Under the pieces are notes generated by a model that did not search any database, was not told the origin of the DNA, and worked only from the letters and a program-made list of their open reading frames with translations. Shown here in pieces: positions 16,825-26,000 of a DNA stretch of 64,000 nucleotides. The stretch comes from Nonomuraea dietziae. GTDB lineage: Bacteria > Actinomycetota > Actinomycetes > Streptosporangiales > Streptosporangiaceae. The first letter of the stretch is position 1, and each line of letters begins with the position of its first letter. The DNA lies in contig NZ_JACIBV010000001.1 of NCBI RefSeq assembly GCF_014195505.1, forward strand, positions 6,696,001 to 6,760,000, in the 5' to 3' direction. A program made the translations under genes and the position numbers.

Positions 16825-16842
16825 TAGTTAAATATTCAACTA
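16825..16842. promoter_or_regulatory. AT-rich 18-bp near-perfect palindrome upstream of small membrane gene
   Basis: TAGTTAAATATTCAACTA reads almost identically on both strands, with one mismatched pair. It is conspicuously AT-rich in DNA of about 70% GC and ends 11 nt before the ATG at 16854, just ahead of the ribosome site AAAGGA. Shape and length fit an operator for a winged-helix (for example MarR-type) dimer. The regulator is not next door. It may overlap the -10 element. Confidence 0.6.
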
Positions 16843-16853
16843 AAGGACTCGTC

Positions 16854-17012
16854 ATGGATCTGGGACACATCCTCATGCTGGTCATGGGCGTGCTGGTCGT
16901 CGGTGGGATGGGGGTCGCGCTGGTGGCGCTGGTGCACTCAGGCGTCAGGACCGGTGAGTGGCCCGTGCAGAACAGGCGGCGCGTCGTCTGGCGGGGGTTC
17001 GTGGTCAGGTAA
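16854..17012 (+). CDS. Small single-pass membrane protein
   Basis: The 52-aa protein consists of a hydrophobic helix (ILMLVMGVLVVGGMGVALVAL) after a short N-terminus and a basic tail (RRRVVWRGFVVR), so it should sit N-out/C-in in the membrane. The ATG at 16854 has AAAGGA about 8 nt upstream, directly downstream of an AT-rich palindrome. No family is recognised. Tight control by a palindromic operator would suggest a stress- or ligand-induced peptide (inference). The 222 bp between it and the GNAT gene otherwise show nothing clear. Confidence 0.6.
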   Translation: MDLGHILMLVMGVLVVGGMGVALVALVHSGVRTGEWPVQNRRRVVWRGFVVR

Positions 17013-17077
17013 GCCTTGAGTCCCGCGACGTCGTAATGGAAATGACCTGGAAGAGGTCGCTCTGTACCTTTGCCGGA

Positions 17078-18688
17078 ATGACACCGATTTTCCGGCTGTG
17101 CGATGAGCACATCACCAGGTCCGCCGAGCTCGACCCCGTGGACGCCGTCTACATGGGCATCTCGGGAGACTTCGGCGTTTCCACCGACTACAGCCCCGAC
17201 GGCCACGCCGCCAGGCACGAGCTGCTGAAGTCCACGCTCGCCGCACTCGACACCCTTGAGCCCAAGAACGACGCCGACCGCAGGGCCGCGAGCCACCTGC
17301 GCGAGCGCCTCGAGGCCGACGCCGCCTGGTACGAGACGGGCGAGCAGTACGCCGACCTGAGCAGCCCGTTCGGACTGCTGTCCACCGTCAGGGACAGCAT
17401 CGACCTGCTGCCCACCGGCGGAGAGGAGCACTGGCGCAAGGTGGCCGCGCACCTCGCCGCGGTGCCCGGGATGCTGGCGAGCTGGCGGAGCTCGCTGGAG
17501 GAGGGCGTCAGGCGCGGCGTTCTGGCCGCCCGGCGGCAGGCGGTGGAGGGCGCGGGCGCGGCCGACAAGTACGCCGGCACCCACGACGCCCTCGTCGCCT
17601 CCTACGGTGACGGGCCCCTCGCAGGCGAGCTCGCCAAGGCCGCCGCCCTCGCCCACCAGGGCTACGCGGACGCGGCTCGCTACCTGCGTGAGGAGTACGC
17701 GCCCAGGGCCGCCGAGCGCGACGGCGTGGGCGCCGAGCGCTACGCGGTGGCCGCCAGGCGGAACCTCGGCGCGGACCTCGACCTGGTCGACGCCTATGAG
17801 TGGGGCTGGGCCGAGCTGGCGCGGATCGAGGAGGAGATGCGGCAGGAGGCTCACGCGATCCTGCCCGGCGCGAGCGTCGACGAGGTGATCGCCCACCTCA
17901 ACGCGACCCAGTACGTGGTCGGCGCCGACGCCTTCCTCGCCTGGCTCAAGGACAAGCACGACGGGGCCATCGCCGCGTTGCACGGCACCCACTTCGACAT
18001 CGCCGAGCCGCTGCGCACGATCGACGTGACGCTGGCGCCGGGCTCGACGTCCGGCTCGGCCTACTACACCGCGCCGAGCGAGGACCTGTCGCGTCCTGGG
18101 CGCACCTGGTGGCCCGTCGGCGGCAGGGAGAAGTTCGCCACGTGGAGCGAGCTGTCCACCGTCTTCCACGAGGGCGTGCCCGGCCACCACCTGCAGCTCG
18201 GCGCGGTCACCGTCGCGGGCGACAGCCTGTCGAGGTATGCGAAGTTCTCCTGGGTGAGCGGGCACGGCGAGGGCTGGGCGCTGTACGCCGAGCGGCTGGC
18301 CGACGAGCTGGGCTGGCACACCGAGCCTGGCACCCGTCTCGGCATGCTGACCGACTCCGCGCTGCGCGCCGCCCGCGTGGTGATCGACATCGGTGTCCAC
18401 CTGGACCTGCCGCTGCCCGACGGCTCCCGCTGGAGCTTCGAGAAGGCGTGCGAGGTGCTGAGGGAGCGCGGGCGCGCGGTGGAGCACACCGTGCACCCCG
18501 AGATCGTCAGGTACTTCGGCTGGCCGGCACAGGCGATCTCCTACAAGCTCGGCGAGCGCGCCTGGCTGGAGGCCCGCGCCGAGGCCGCGAGCAAGCCGGG
18601 CTTCGACCTCAAGCAGTGGCACACCGCCGCGCTCGACCTCGGCCCGATCGGACTGTCCGGCCTCCGCTCGGCGCTCTCCTCCCTCTAG
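17078..18688 (+). CDS. DUF885 family protein, putative metallopeptidase-like
   Basis: The 536-aa protein is a typical DUF885 member. It has a helical body, then STVFHEGVPGHHLQLG with an HExxxxHH-type metal site near residue 370, then SGHGEGWALYAERLADELG carrying a further conserved Glu, and QAISYKLGERAWLEAR near the C-terminus. The family resembles thermolysin-clan peptidases, but substrates are not known to me. No signal peptide is seen with the ATG at 17078, which has only a weak ribosome site; an upstream in-frame ATG at 17036 is possible. It is transcribed alone. Confidence 0.85.
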   Translation: MTPIFRLCDEHITRSAELDPVDAVYMGISGDFGVSTDYSPDGHAARHELLKSTLAALDTLEPKNDADRRAASHLRERLEADAAWYETGEQYADLSSPFGLLSTVRDSIDLLPTGGEEHWRKVAAHLAAVPGMLASWRSSLEEGVRRGVLAARRQAVEGAGAADKYAGTHDALVASYGDGPLAGELAKAAALAHQGYADAARYLREEYAPRAAERDGVGAERYAVAARRNLGADLDLVDAYEWGWAELARIEEEMRQEAHAILPGASVDEVIAHLNATQYVVGADAFLAWLKDKHDGAIAALHGTHFDIAEPLRTIDVTLAPGSTSGSAYYTAPSEDLSRPGRTWWPVGGREKFATWSELSTVFHEGVPGHHLQLGAVTVAGDSLSRYAKFSWVSGHGEGWALYAERLADELGWHTEPGTRLGMLTDSALRAARVVIDIGVHLDLPLPDGSRWSFEKACEVLRERGRAVEHTVHPEIVRYFGWPAQAISYKLGERAWLEARAEAASKPGFDLKQWHTAALDLGPIGLSGLRSALSSL

Positions 18689-19037
18689 ATCCGCTCCGGC
18701 AAGGCGGACTCGGCCCCACCGTGGGCACCGGCTGAGCCCCGTCCGAGCACGCCACTCCAGCAGGACTCCGGTTCCCGCCGCCACGCCGTCACGCCTTCAC
18801 GTGAAGCGGGCGACGTGACGGCGGCGGCCGAAGTCCTGCTGGAGCTCGCGTGATGGACGGACGGCCACCGGTGACCACGGTGGCCGTGACCAGCGCTTGC
18901 CGTAACGGATGTGCATGAATTGTCCCGCGTGTCGCGGGACGGATCGGGAGATTTCCGCCGGTACCGTGGGCGGATCGCGTGAGGAGACCGGTCAACTCGG
19001 CACGATCTACCCCTGTGGTCTGGTGGAATCTAGAGCT
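18689..19037. other. Intergenic region before adnA, holding a large dyad
   Basis: The gap is 349 bp. Its first half holds the extended palindrome at 18755-18844. The second half has no coding signature; the frame open from 18909 has unlikely composition (several Cys, no ribosome site). The adnA promoter should lie here, but I could not assign -35/-10 boxes with confidence. Confidence 0.5.
18755..18844. repeat. 90-bp imperfect palindrome centred on TTCACGTGAA
   Basis: The outer arms CTCCAGCAGGACT (18755-18767) and AGTCCTGCTGGAG (18832-18844) are perfect 13-mers. Inner segments CCGCCGCC and CCGTCACG pair with GGCGGCGG and CGTGACGG. The centre TTCACGTGAA (18796-18805) is itself a perfect 10-bp palindrome. 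It lies 67 bp after the DUF885 stop and about 190 bp before adnA. It could be a bidirectional-type terminator for the DUF885 gene, a protein-binding dyad, or a remnant of a mobile repeat. Confidence 0.7.
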
Positions 19038-22000
19038 GTGAGTGGTCAGACCTGGCGGTTGGTGCGACGTGGGGGCGGGGGAGCCGCTGCGGCCCCTGTG
19101 CTCGACCGTGACCAGCGTGCCGTGCTCGAACACCAGGGCGGTCCGCTCCTCGTCCTCGCCGGCCCCGGCACCGGCAAGACCACCACGATCGTCGAGGCCG
19201 TGGTCGATCGCATCGAGCGGCGCGGCGTCGACCCCGAGCGGGTCCTCATCCTCACCTTCAGCCGCAAGGCCGCCGAAGACCTCCGCCAGCGGGTGACGGC
19301 CAGGATGCGCCGCACCACCCGCACGCCGCTCGCGCTCACCTTCCACAGCTACGCCTACGCGCTGCTGCGCCGCGAGGCCGTCATGGAGGGCAGGCAGCCG
19401 CCGCGCCTGCTCACCGGACCCGAGCAGCTCCTCGAGATCCGCCGCCTCCTGCACGGCGAGCTGGAGGAGGGCGCCCCGTTCTGGCCCGAGTCGCTGCGCG
19501 AGGCGCTCAAGACGCGCGGCTTCGCCGAGGAACTGCGCGACTTCCTGGCCCGCGCGGGCGAGCGAGGGCTGGAGGCCGAGCGGCTGGTCGAGCTCGGCAG
19601 GCAGTACGGCAGGGCCGACTGGGTCGCCGCCGGACGCTTCTCCCAGCGCTACCAGGAACGCTTCGACCTCGACCCCGAGCTGTCGCTCGACTACGCCGAG
19701 CTGATCAGGGCGGCCGCCGCGCTGCTGGCCGACCCCTCGGTACGGCACCGCGAACGCTCGGCGTACGACGTGGTCTTCGTCGACGAGTACCAGGACACCG
19801 ACCCGGCCCAGGAGCACCTGCTCAGGCACCTGGCCGGCGACGGCCGCGACCTCATCGCGGTCGGCGACCCCGACCAGTCGATCTACGGCTTCCGCGGGGC
19901 CGACGTCCACGGCATCCTCCGCTTCCCCGAGCGCTTCCGCGACCGCGCGGGCCGTCCCGCGCCCGTCGTGGCGCTGCGCGTCTCCCGCCGCAGCGGCGAG
20001 GACCTCCTCGCGGCCTCCCGCCGCGTGGCCGCCCGCCTGCCCGCCGCGCCCGCCCCCCAGCCGCCCACGGCCCCTCCAGACCCCTGGACCATCCCCACCG
20101 GCCCCACCCCACCCCCGAACACCCCGACCGCCTCCCCCGGACCCTCCGCTTCGGAGGCTCCGGCCGCCTCCCTCGGGTCTTCCGCTTCGGGGGCTCCGGC
20201 GGCCCCCCTCAGATCCTCGGCTTCAGGGGCTCCGGCGGCCCCCCTCGGGTTCTCGGCTTCGGAGGCGTCTGGGGTCCCTCACGGGTACGGGGTTTCCGAC
20301 GTCGACCGAGGTGCCGCGCCCTCCGTCGGCGCCTCTCGGAGGTCCTCCGAGTCCACGGGCGTCCTCACCGACGCGCGGGGCGCCTCCGCGGCCTCCACCG
20401 TCGACGGCTCCGAGGGACAGGGGGAACGGCCCGCGCAGCGGACCTGGGAGCGTCCCGACAGGTTGAAGGCGCGCGGGCACAGGGACCTCGTTCCCGCTCC
20501 CGGCACCGACCAGGGAGAGGTGCGGGTCCTGCTGGCCGACAGCGTCAGCCAGGAGGCGGCCGTGGTGGCCGACACCCTGCGCAGGGCGCACCTCATCGAG
20601 GGCCTGCCATGGCACCGGATGGCGGTCCTGGTGCGGTCGGCCGAGCGGCAGGTGCCGTTGCTGCGGCGGGCTCTGGTGAGCGCGGGCGTCCCGACGATGG
20701 TGGCCGGTGACGAGGTGCCGCTGGCGCAGGAGCCCGGCGTCCGTCCTCTGCTCACCACTCTGCGCGTCGCCCTGACCCCGGCGGCGCTCGACGAGGCGGT
20801 GGCGGAGGAGCTGCTGACCGGCCCGTTCGGCGGCACCGACATGCTCGGGGTCCGCCGTCTCAGGCGCGCCCTCAAGATCGCGGAAAACGAGGCCACCCAG
20901 AACCCCGGCCCCCGCCCCGCGGATGTCGAGGACGAGGGGAGTCCCTCGGCAGTCGAGGGAGAGGGGGGTCCGTCGGGAGTCGAGGGCCAGGAGACACTCT
21001 CGGGCCCTGAGGGCGAGAAGCCTTCGGAAGTCGAGGACGAGGAGACATCCTCGGGTCCTGAGGGCGAGGGGAGGCCTTCGGAAGTCGAGGACGAGGAGAC
21101 ATCCTCGGGTCCTGGGGGCGCGGAGAGTCCCTCGGAAGTCGAGGACGAGGAGGCTCCCTCGGGCCCTGAGGGCGCCAACGCTCTTTCGGATCTCGCGGGC
21201 GAGGAGACTTCCAGGACCGGCGGGGCTTCCAGGACCGAGGCGTCGGCCTTCGCCAATGCACCGGACGAGACGACACCCTCCGCGGGCGGCGTGGCGACGG
21301 CCTCCGCGGGTGAGGCGATCTCTCCAGGCGGCGAGACGAACCGTGAGGCGGTCCGGCACGAGGAGGAGGGCGGTCGCGGATATCGGGCGGAGTTGCCGCG
21401 TTCCTCGGGAGAGTTGCTGATCGCCGCGCTCAGGGACGCCAGGGAACTGGTCAGGATCGAGCCGCACATCGCCGTCCCGGCCGAACGCGTGGCCAAGCTC
21501 ATCGCCACCGCCCGCGAAGCCGTCCAGGCCGGTGGCACCGCCGAGGACGTCATCTGGGCGGTGTGGCAGGCCAGCGGCCTGGCCGAGCGCTGGACCGACC
21601 TCAGCCTCGCGGGCGGCGCCAGGGGGGCGCAGGCCGACAGGGATCTCGACGCGGTCGTGGCGCTGTTCGACTACGCGGCCAGGTTCGTGGACAGGATGCC
21701 GAAGGCGGGTCCCGAGGTGTTCCTGGAGGATCTGTCCTCGCAGGAGATCCCCGGCGACACGCTGGCCGAGCGGGCCCCCGACGGCGACGCCGTGCGGGTG
21801 CTCACCGCCCACCGCGCCAAGGGCCTGGAGTGGGATCTGGTGATCGTCGCAGGGGTGCAGGAAGGCGTGTGGCCTGACATCAGGCTGAAGGGCTCCCTGC
21901 TGGGCATCGACGAGCTGGTCGAGCTGGCCGAGGGCGCGCCGCTCGACTTCACCGACGCGACCGCCGCCGCACTGGCCGCCAAGCAGCTGGCCGAGGAGCG

Positions 22001-23099
22001 CCGCCTGTTCTACGTGGCCGCCACCAGGGCCAGGAAGCGGCTCGTCGTCACCGCCGTGGGAGGGGAGGACGCCGACGAGCGTCCTTCGCGGTTCCTCTCG
22101 GAGCTGATGCCGGGCGCGGTGGAGGAGGCGACGGTCGACGACCACGCCAGGTGGCTGAACCTGTCGGCGCTGGTCGCCGATCTGCGCAGCGTGGTCACCG
22201 ACGCCTCGCAGCCCGAGACCATGCGGAAGAAGGCGGCCGAGCACCTGGCCCGCCTGGCCCGGCAGGGCGTGAGGGGCGCGCACCCGAGCGAGTGGTACGC
22301 CCTCACGGAGCTCTCCGACGACCGTCCGCTGAGCTGGCCCGACGGCATCGTCCGCATCTCGCCCTCGTCGGTGGAGAGCTTCACCAAGTGCGGCCTGCGC
22401 TGGCTGCTGGAGACCGCGGTCGGCGCGGCGGGCACGAGCTCGGCGCAGGGGCTCGGCACGGTCGTCCACGCGTTGGCCGTCCTGGCCACCGAGGACCTGG
22501 CCAGCGAGGAGCTGCTCGGCAAGCGCCTCGACGACATCTGGACCGAGCTCGACTTCGGCGGCGTGTGGTTCAACCGCAAGCAGCGCAAAGTCGCCGAGCA
22601 GATGATCGCCAGGTTCATGAGGTGGCAGGAGGACAACGGCCGCACCCTGGTCGCCACCGAGGAGTCGTTCGTCGCGACCGTCTCGGAGGGGGTGCAGATC
22701 AAGGGCCGCGTCGACAGGGTGGAACGCGACGAGGACGGCAGGGCGTTCATCATCGACCTCAAGACCGGCACCTCCAAGCCCAGGCCCGACGAGCTCGACC
22801 GCCATCCGCAGCTGGGCGTCTACCAGCTCGCGGTGCTGCTCGACGCCTTCAAGCGGCACGGCCTCAGCGAGCCGGGAGGCGCCGCGCTGGTCCAGGTCGG
22901 CAAGGCGGCGGGCAAGGACGCCAAGGAGCAGGCCCAGCCGCCGCTCGACCAGGCCGACAACTGGGCCAGGGACATGGTCGACACCGTCGCCGTCGGCATG
23001 TCCGGGCCGTTCTTCCAGGCGAAGGTCAACGACGGCTGCCGCACCTGCGCGGCCAGGGCGAGCTGCCCTGTCAACGACAACGGGGGTCAGGTGTGCTGA
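19038..23099 (+). CDS. adnA: AdnA-like helicase-nuclease subunit with repeat-rich inserts
   Basis: The protein is about 1353 aa. UvrD/Rep-type motifs are Walker A GPGTGKTTT (from Gly42), VFVDEYQDTDPAQEH, GDPDQSIYGFRGAD, VLTAHRAKGLEWDLV and ERRLFYVAATRARKRL. The C-terminus is a PD-(D/E)XK nuclease with IIDLKTG (Asp near 1240). A Cys in SFTKCGLRW and the closing CRTCAARASCP...C resemble the Fe-S staple Cys of AddB-type nucleases. With AdnB it should form the double-strand-break resecting motor of actinobacteria. It is about 300 residues longer than mycobacterial AdnA (around 1050) because of two low-complexity inserts, near residues 335-480 and 620-780. GTG 19038 is the likely start (weak ribosome site). 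Its stop overlaps adnB by 7 bp. Confidence 0.85.
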   Translation: MSGQTWRLVRRGGGGAAAAPVLDRDQRAVLEHQGGPLLVLAGPGTGKTTTIVEAVVDRIERRGVDPERVLILTFSRKAAEDLRQRVTARMRRTTRTPLALTFHSYAYALLRREAVMEGRQPPRLLTGPEQLLEIRRLLHGELEEGAPFWPESLREALKTRGFAEELRDFLARAGERGLEAERLVELGRQYGRADWVAAGRFSQRYQERFDLDPELSLDYAELIRAAAALLADPSVRHRERSAYDVVFVDEYQDTDPAQEHLLRHLAGDGRDLIAVGDPDQSIYGFRGADVHGILRFPERFRDRAGRPAPVVALRVSRRSGEDLLAASRRVAARLPAAPAPQPPTAPPDPWTIPTGPTPPPNTPTASPGPSASEAPAASLGSSASGAPAAPLRSSASGAPAAPLGFSASEASGVPHGYGVSDVDRGAAPSVGASRRSSESTGVLTDARGASAASTVDGSEGQGERPAQRTWERPDRLKARGHRDLVPAPGTDQGEVRVLLADSVSQEAAVVADTLRRAHLIEGLPWHRMAVLVRSAERQVPLLRRALVSAGVPTMVAGDEVPLAQEPGVRPLLTTLRVALTPAALDEAVAEELLTGPFGGTDMLGVRRLRRALKIAENEATQNPGPRPADVEDEGSPSAVEGEGGPSGVEGQETLSGPEGEKPSEVEDEETSSGPEGEGRPSEVEDEETSSGPGGAESPSEVEDEEAPSGPEGANALSDLAGEETSRTGGASRTEASAFANAPDETTPSAGGVATASAGEAISPGGETNREAVRHEEEGGRGYRAELPRSSGELLIAALRDARELVRIEPHIAVPAERVAKLIATAREAVQAGGTAEDVIWAVWQASGLAERWTDLSLAGGARGAQADRDLDAVVALFDYAARFVDRMPKAGPEVFLEDLSSQEIPGDTLAERAPDGDAVRVLTAHRAKGLEWDLVIVAGVQEGVWPDIRLKGSLLGIDELVELAEGAPLDFTDATAAALAAKQLAEERRLFYVAATRARKRLVVTAVGGEDADERPSRFLSELMPGAVEEATVDDHARWLNLSALVADLRSVVTDASQPETMRKKAAEHLARLARQGVRGAHPSEWYALTELSDDRPLSWPDGIVRISPSSVESFTKCGLRWLLETAVGAAGTSSAQGLGTVVHALAVLATEDLASEELLGKRLDDIWTELDFGGVWFNRKQRKVAEQMIARFMRWQEDNGRTLVATEESFVATVSEGVQIKGRVDRVERDEDGRAFIIDLKTGTSKPRPDELDRHPQLGVYQLAVLLDAFKRHGLSEPGGAALVQVGKAAGKDAKEQAQPPLDQADNWARDMVDTVAVGMSGPFFQAKVNDGCRTCAARASCPVNDNGGQVC
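20156..20263 (+). repeat. Three 36-bp tandem repeats inside adnA
   Basis: Units starting GGCTCCGGC at 20156, 20192 and 20228 encode 12-residue Ser/Ala/Pro repeats (SSASGAPAAPL-like). Flanking DNA back to about 20040 is also Pro-rich and low complexity. The array lies between helicase domains 1A/1B and the rest of the motor, so it probably forms a flexible surface loop. Confidence 0.75.
20943..21182 (+). repeat. Acidic 54-bp tandem repeats inside adnA
   Basis: Three close copies with a period of 54 bp start at 21021, 21075 and 21129 and encode PSEVEDEETSSGPEGEGR-like units. More degenerate half-units precede them from 20943. The encoded loop is strongly acidic and is followed by a Ser/Ala/Thr-rich tail to about 21350. 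Expansion by slippage is likely. Confidence 0.78.
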
Positions 23100-26000
23100 C
23101 CCCCGTCGAGCTGGCCGGCAAGCTCGGCATCAGGCCGCCCACCCCCGAGCAGGCCGTGGTCATCGAGGCCCCGCTGGAGCCCATGGTCGTCATGGCCGGC
23201 GCGGGCTCGGGCAAGAGCGAGACGATGGCGGGCAGGGTCGTGTGGCTGGTGGCCAACGGCCTGGCCAAGCCCGAACGCATCCTCGGCCTCACCTTCACCC
23301 GCAAGGCCGCAGCCGAGCTGTCCCACCGGGTGAGAGAGCGGCTGAACGGCCTGGCCGAGGCGGGGCTGGTCCCCTCGCAGCTCCTCGACAACGAGCCGAC
23401 GGTCTCCACCTACCACGCCTACGCCGCCCGCCTGGTCACCGACCACGCCGTCCGCGAGGCGCTCGAGCCGACCATGCGCCTGGTCACCCCTGCCGTGGCC
23501 TGGCAGCTGGCGAGCAGGGTGGTGGCGATGTACGACGGGCCGATGGACAGGATCGAGCTGGGCCCTCCCTCGGTCACCGCCGCCGTCCTCGAGCTGGCGG
23601 GCGAGCTGTCGGAGCACCTGCGCTCGGCGCAGGACGTCAGGAGGCTGGGCGAGTGGCTGCGCGGCAAGGCGGCCGAGGCGGCCACGGTGCGCCAGCGCAA
23701 GCCGCTGGCCGTCCAGGACGCCCGCGAGCAGCTGCTCCCGCTGGTGGAGGCCTACGAGCGGCTCAAGCGCGCCCGCGAGGTCATCGACTACGGCGACCAG
23801 ATGTCGCTGGCCGCCCGCATCGCGGCCAACCACCCTGACGTGGGCCGCATCGAGCGCTCCCGTTTCTCGGTGGTGCTGCTCGACGAGTACCAGGACACCA
23901 GCCACGCCCAGCTGGTGCTGCTGCGCAGCCTGTACGGCAACGGCCACCCCGTCACCGCCGTGGGCGACCCCTGCCAGTCGATCTACGGCTGGCGCGGCGC
24001 CTCGTCGGGCAACCTGCGGCGCTTCGTCACCGACTTCCGCACCGCGAAGGGCGACCGGGCCCCCGTCAGGCAGCTCAGCGTCAGCTTCCGCAACGGCGAC
24101 CGCGTCCTCGACGTGGCCGCGCGCATCCAGCTCCCACTGCGCATGGAGGCCCGCGAGGTGCCCGTCCTCGTGCCTGGGCCCAACCGCGTCGACAGGGGCC
24201 GCATCACCTGCGCCTTCCACGAGACCGCCGAGGACGAGGCCAGGTGGGTCGCCGACCAGGTCAAGCGGGCCCTCGGCCAGGAGCTTGCTCCTGACGGCAT
24301 GCCGTGGGGCGACGGCGAGCGCAAGAAGACGCTCGCCGTCCAGCCGCAGGACGTCGCGGTGCTCGCGCGCAAGCGGTCGCAGTTCCCCGCGCTGCGCAGA
24401 GCGCTCGAAGAGCGCGACATCCCGGTCGAGGTGGTGGGTCTGGGCGGCCTGCTGACCGTGCCGGAGGTCAGCGACCTCGTGGCCACGCTCAGGGTGCTCT
24501 ACGACGCCGGCGCGGGCGACGCCCTCGCCAGGCTGCTGGCTGGGCCGCGCTGGCGGATCGGCCCCGCCGACCTGCGGCAGCTGGGGGAGTTCGCCAGGGA
24601 GCTCAACCGCGAGCTGCGCGAGGGCGCGGAGCGTTCCTCCGACCCGCTGGACCAGGCCGTCTCCGACCTGGCGGAGGAGCGTGGCAGCCTCGTGGACGCC
24701 CTGGACGAGCTGCCGGACAGGGAGGAGTGGCTCGACGCCTTCTCCCCGCTGGCCAGGACCAGGATGGTCGCGCTCGCCCAGGAGCTGCGCCACCTGCGCG
24801 CCCACACGCACCAGCCGCTGCCCGACCTGATCAGCGAGGCCGAGCGCCGCATGGGCCTCGACATCGAGGTGGCGGCCAGATCGGGCACGGCGGGCGCGGT
24901 GGCCGCCCGCGCCGACCTCGACGCCTTCCTCGACGCTGCCTCCCGCTTCGCCGGCGACTCGGAGGACCCGACGCTCGGCGCCTTCCTGGCCTACCTGGAG
25001 GCGGCCGAGAGCGAGGAGTTCGGCCTCGAGGCGGGCAGGGTCGGCGAGAGCAACAGCGTGAAACTGATGACCGTGCACGCCTCCAAGGGGCTGGAGTGGC
25101 CGATCGTCGTCGTGCCTGGGCTGTCGCAGCTGCTGAGCAGGAACGGCATCACCAAGGGCAGCATCTTCCCCGCCACGCCCGTCACCAACAGCCGATGGAC
25201 CGACAACCCGCGCAAGCTGCCCTACGCGCTGCGCGGCGACGCCGCCGACCTGCCCCGCCTGACCGGGCTGACCAAGGACGAGCTGGCTGACTTCGACGAG
25301 CGCTGCCGCGAGCGCGACCTGACGGAGGAGCGCCGCCTGGCCTACGTCGCCGTGACCCGCGCCCACTACCACCTCATCGCCTCCGGCTACCGCTGGGGCA
25401 CCGCCTCCAAGCCGCTCGACCCCTCGGACTTCCTGCTGGAGATCCGCGACACGTGCGGCACGGCCGTGGTGTGGGCCGCCGAGCCTGACGAGGGCGCCAC
25501 CAACCCGCTGCTCGCCGAGCCGGCCGAGGCGCGGTGGCCCCTCACCCCCGGAGGCGTCCGCCAGCAGGGAATCGAGGACGGCGCCCGCCTGGTGGAGGCG
25601 GCCCTGACGGGGGCGGAGAGCGCGGGAGAGGACGAGCCGCTCAGCGAGAGCGACGAGGAGCGGCTGCGCGCATGGGAGCGCGACACGGATCTGCTGCTGC
25701 GCGAGCGCGCCACCGGCCGCGGCAGGTCGAGGACCACGGTCGAGCTGCCCACCAAGCTGACCGTCTCATCCCTGGTCACGCTGGCGACCGACCCGGGCGC
25801 GCTGGCCCGCAGGATCCGCAGGCCCGTCCCCACCCAGCCCGCGCCGCTCGCCAGACGCGGCACCTCCTTCCACAAGTGGCTGGAGTCGCGGTGGGGTCAG
25901 CAGCGGCTCATCGACGACTTCGAGCTGCCCGGCGCCTTCGACGAGCCCGAGGAGATCGACGCCCGCCTCGCCGAGCTCCAGGAGCGCTTCGACGAGAGCG

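Noticed and set aside
17003..17020. Iron-box-like TCAGGTAAGCCTTGAG
   Set aside because: Only one half resembles the consensus, and it coincides with the last codons and stop of the small membrane gene.
15686..18784. A 1032-codon minus-strand open frame
   Set aside because: Only the first 315 codons from the stop side (15686-16630) have GNAT motifs and a ribosome site. The rest is the antisense shadow of the DUF885 gene and intergenic DNA.
20223..22859. 878-codon minus-strand frame opposite adnA
   Set aside because: Long antisense frames are normal in DNA of about 70% GC. Composition (Arg, Gly, Leu, Val runs) and lack of motifs mark it as a shadow.
22151..23092. N-terminal 314 codons of the adnB frame
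   Set aside because: They lie inside adnA in another frame. The helicase begins at GTG 23093 with normal coupling, and AdnB length then fits the family.
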